Shown: piece by piece, positions 5,784-5,826 of the stretch
How the letters are laid out: every line of letters begins with the position of its first letter
Numbering within the stretch: the first letter of the stretch is position 1
Assembly: GCA_002401655.1 (NCBI GenBank)
Contig: NVTT01000024.1
Location: forward strand, 15,331-21,156
Source of the DNA: Gammaproteobacteria bacterium
GTDB taxonomy: Bacteria; Pseudomonadota; Gammaproteobacteria; Enterobacterales; Kangiellaceae
Direction of reading: 5' to 3'
DNA length: 5,826 bases
The notes under the pieces: generated by a model
What the model saw: only the letters and a program-made list of their open reading frames with translations
Told to the model about the DNA's origin: nothing
The model's database searches: none
Translations under genes and position numbers: made by a program

Positions 5784-5826
5784 AACGCTTAGCCCTCCGC
5801 TTAATGTTGGCTTGAACGACAAAATG
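5773..5826 (-). CDS. nqrB: NqrB, C-terminal end only (5' truncated by window edge)
   Basis: Reading the minus strand from the right edge in frame gives [17 protein letters not shown] and then TAA at 5775-5773. This matches the typical NqrB C-terminus, where a final membrane helix is followed by a conserved VVQANIKRR basic tail on the cytoplasmic side. NqrB is the large membrane subunit that binds riboflavin and covalent FMN and contributes to the Na+ path and quinone reduction; none of those residues are in the window. The frame differs from that of nqrC, and the two genes overlap by 11 bp (5773-5783), so nqrC translation is probably coupled to nqrB. Only 17 residues are visible, but the motif and gene order make the call secure. 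Confidence 0.9.
   Translation of the reverse strand, partial: HFVVQANIKRRAKRYVS
5784..5803 (-). promoter_or_regulatory. Ribosome binding site deciding the nqrC start
   Basis: The minus strand reads AAGCGGAGGGCTAAGCGTT before ATG (5783). GGAGG is 10 nt from the ATG, inside the last codons of nqrB. It supports the ATG at 5783 over the upstream in-frame TTG at 5822, which would add 13 residues read from nqrB DNA in another frame. Confidence 0.75.

Noticed and set aside
5784..5822. Longer nqrC starting at TTG 5822
   Set aside because: The added 13 residues are nqrB C-terminal coding DNA read in another frame; the ATG at 5783 has GGAGG upstream and gives an N-terminus closer to the known NqrC form.
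3719..5826. Rnf complex instead of Na+-NQR
   Set aside because: NqrC, D and E have Rnf paralogues, but the fused ferredoxin-FAD-NADH NqrF, the NqrB C-terminal tail, and the adjacent apbE and nqrM genes fit only Na+-NQR.
1..5826. CRISPR arrays, tRNA or rRNA genes, transposases, phage genes, defence systems
   Set aside because: Apart from the 196-bp spacer, almost all of the window is coding for recognisable housekeeping-type proteins; I saw no spaced direct repeats, tRNA cloverleaf signals or mobile-element genes.

Overview
The window is AT-rich DNA from a bacterium, most likely a gammaproteobacterium. It carries the 3' part of an operon for the sodium-pumping NADH:quinone oxidoreductase (Na+-NQR), followed by its maturation genes. 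The evidence for the lineage is indirect: the nqrBCDEF-apbE-nqrM order is typical of gammaproteobacteria, and a DUF5329 gene and a proteobacterial-type GST-like gene sit alongside. I cannot name a genus.

Layout, read along the minus strand from the right edge. The last 17 codons of nqrB (5826-5773) overlap the start of nqrC (5783-4980). nqrD (4977-4327), nqrE (4327-3719) and nqrF (3701-2472) follow with gaps of 2, -1 and 17 bp and good Shine-Dalgarno sites, so B to F look co-transcribed and partly translationally coupled. A 196-bp spacer (2471-2276) then breaks the tight packing. It is rich in inverted repeats, includes a terminator-like hairpin followed by a T tract on the minus strand, and has a possible promoter just before apbE. 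After it come apbE (2275-1259), nqrM (1236-1006, TTG start) and a small secreted DUF5329 protein (994-617), again tightly packed. On the plus strand, the left edge holds the C-terminal 210 codons of a GST-like protein (1-633), which converges on and overlaps the DUF5329 gene by 17 bp.

How the genes work together: NqrF oxidises NADH (FAD, 2Fe-2S). Electrons pass through the iron site between NqrD and NqrE to FMN on NqrC and NqrB, then to quinone, while Na+ is pumped out. ApbE attaches FMN covalently to NqrC and NqrB. NqrM is needed for maturation, probably for iron delivery to the NqrD/E site. All key residues I looked for are present: the four NqrF cluster cysteines, the NqrC FMN threonine, the paired cysteines of NqrD and NqrE, and the four NqrM cysteines. 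The enzyme is probably functional.

I see no wholly new system. The points worth a second look are the structured nqrF-apbE spacer, the pentapeptide repeat at the NqrC N-terminus, and the DUF5329 gene coupled to nqrM.
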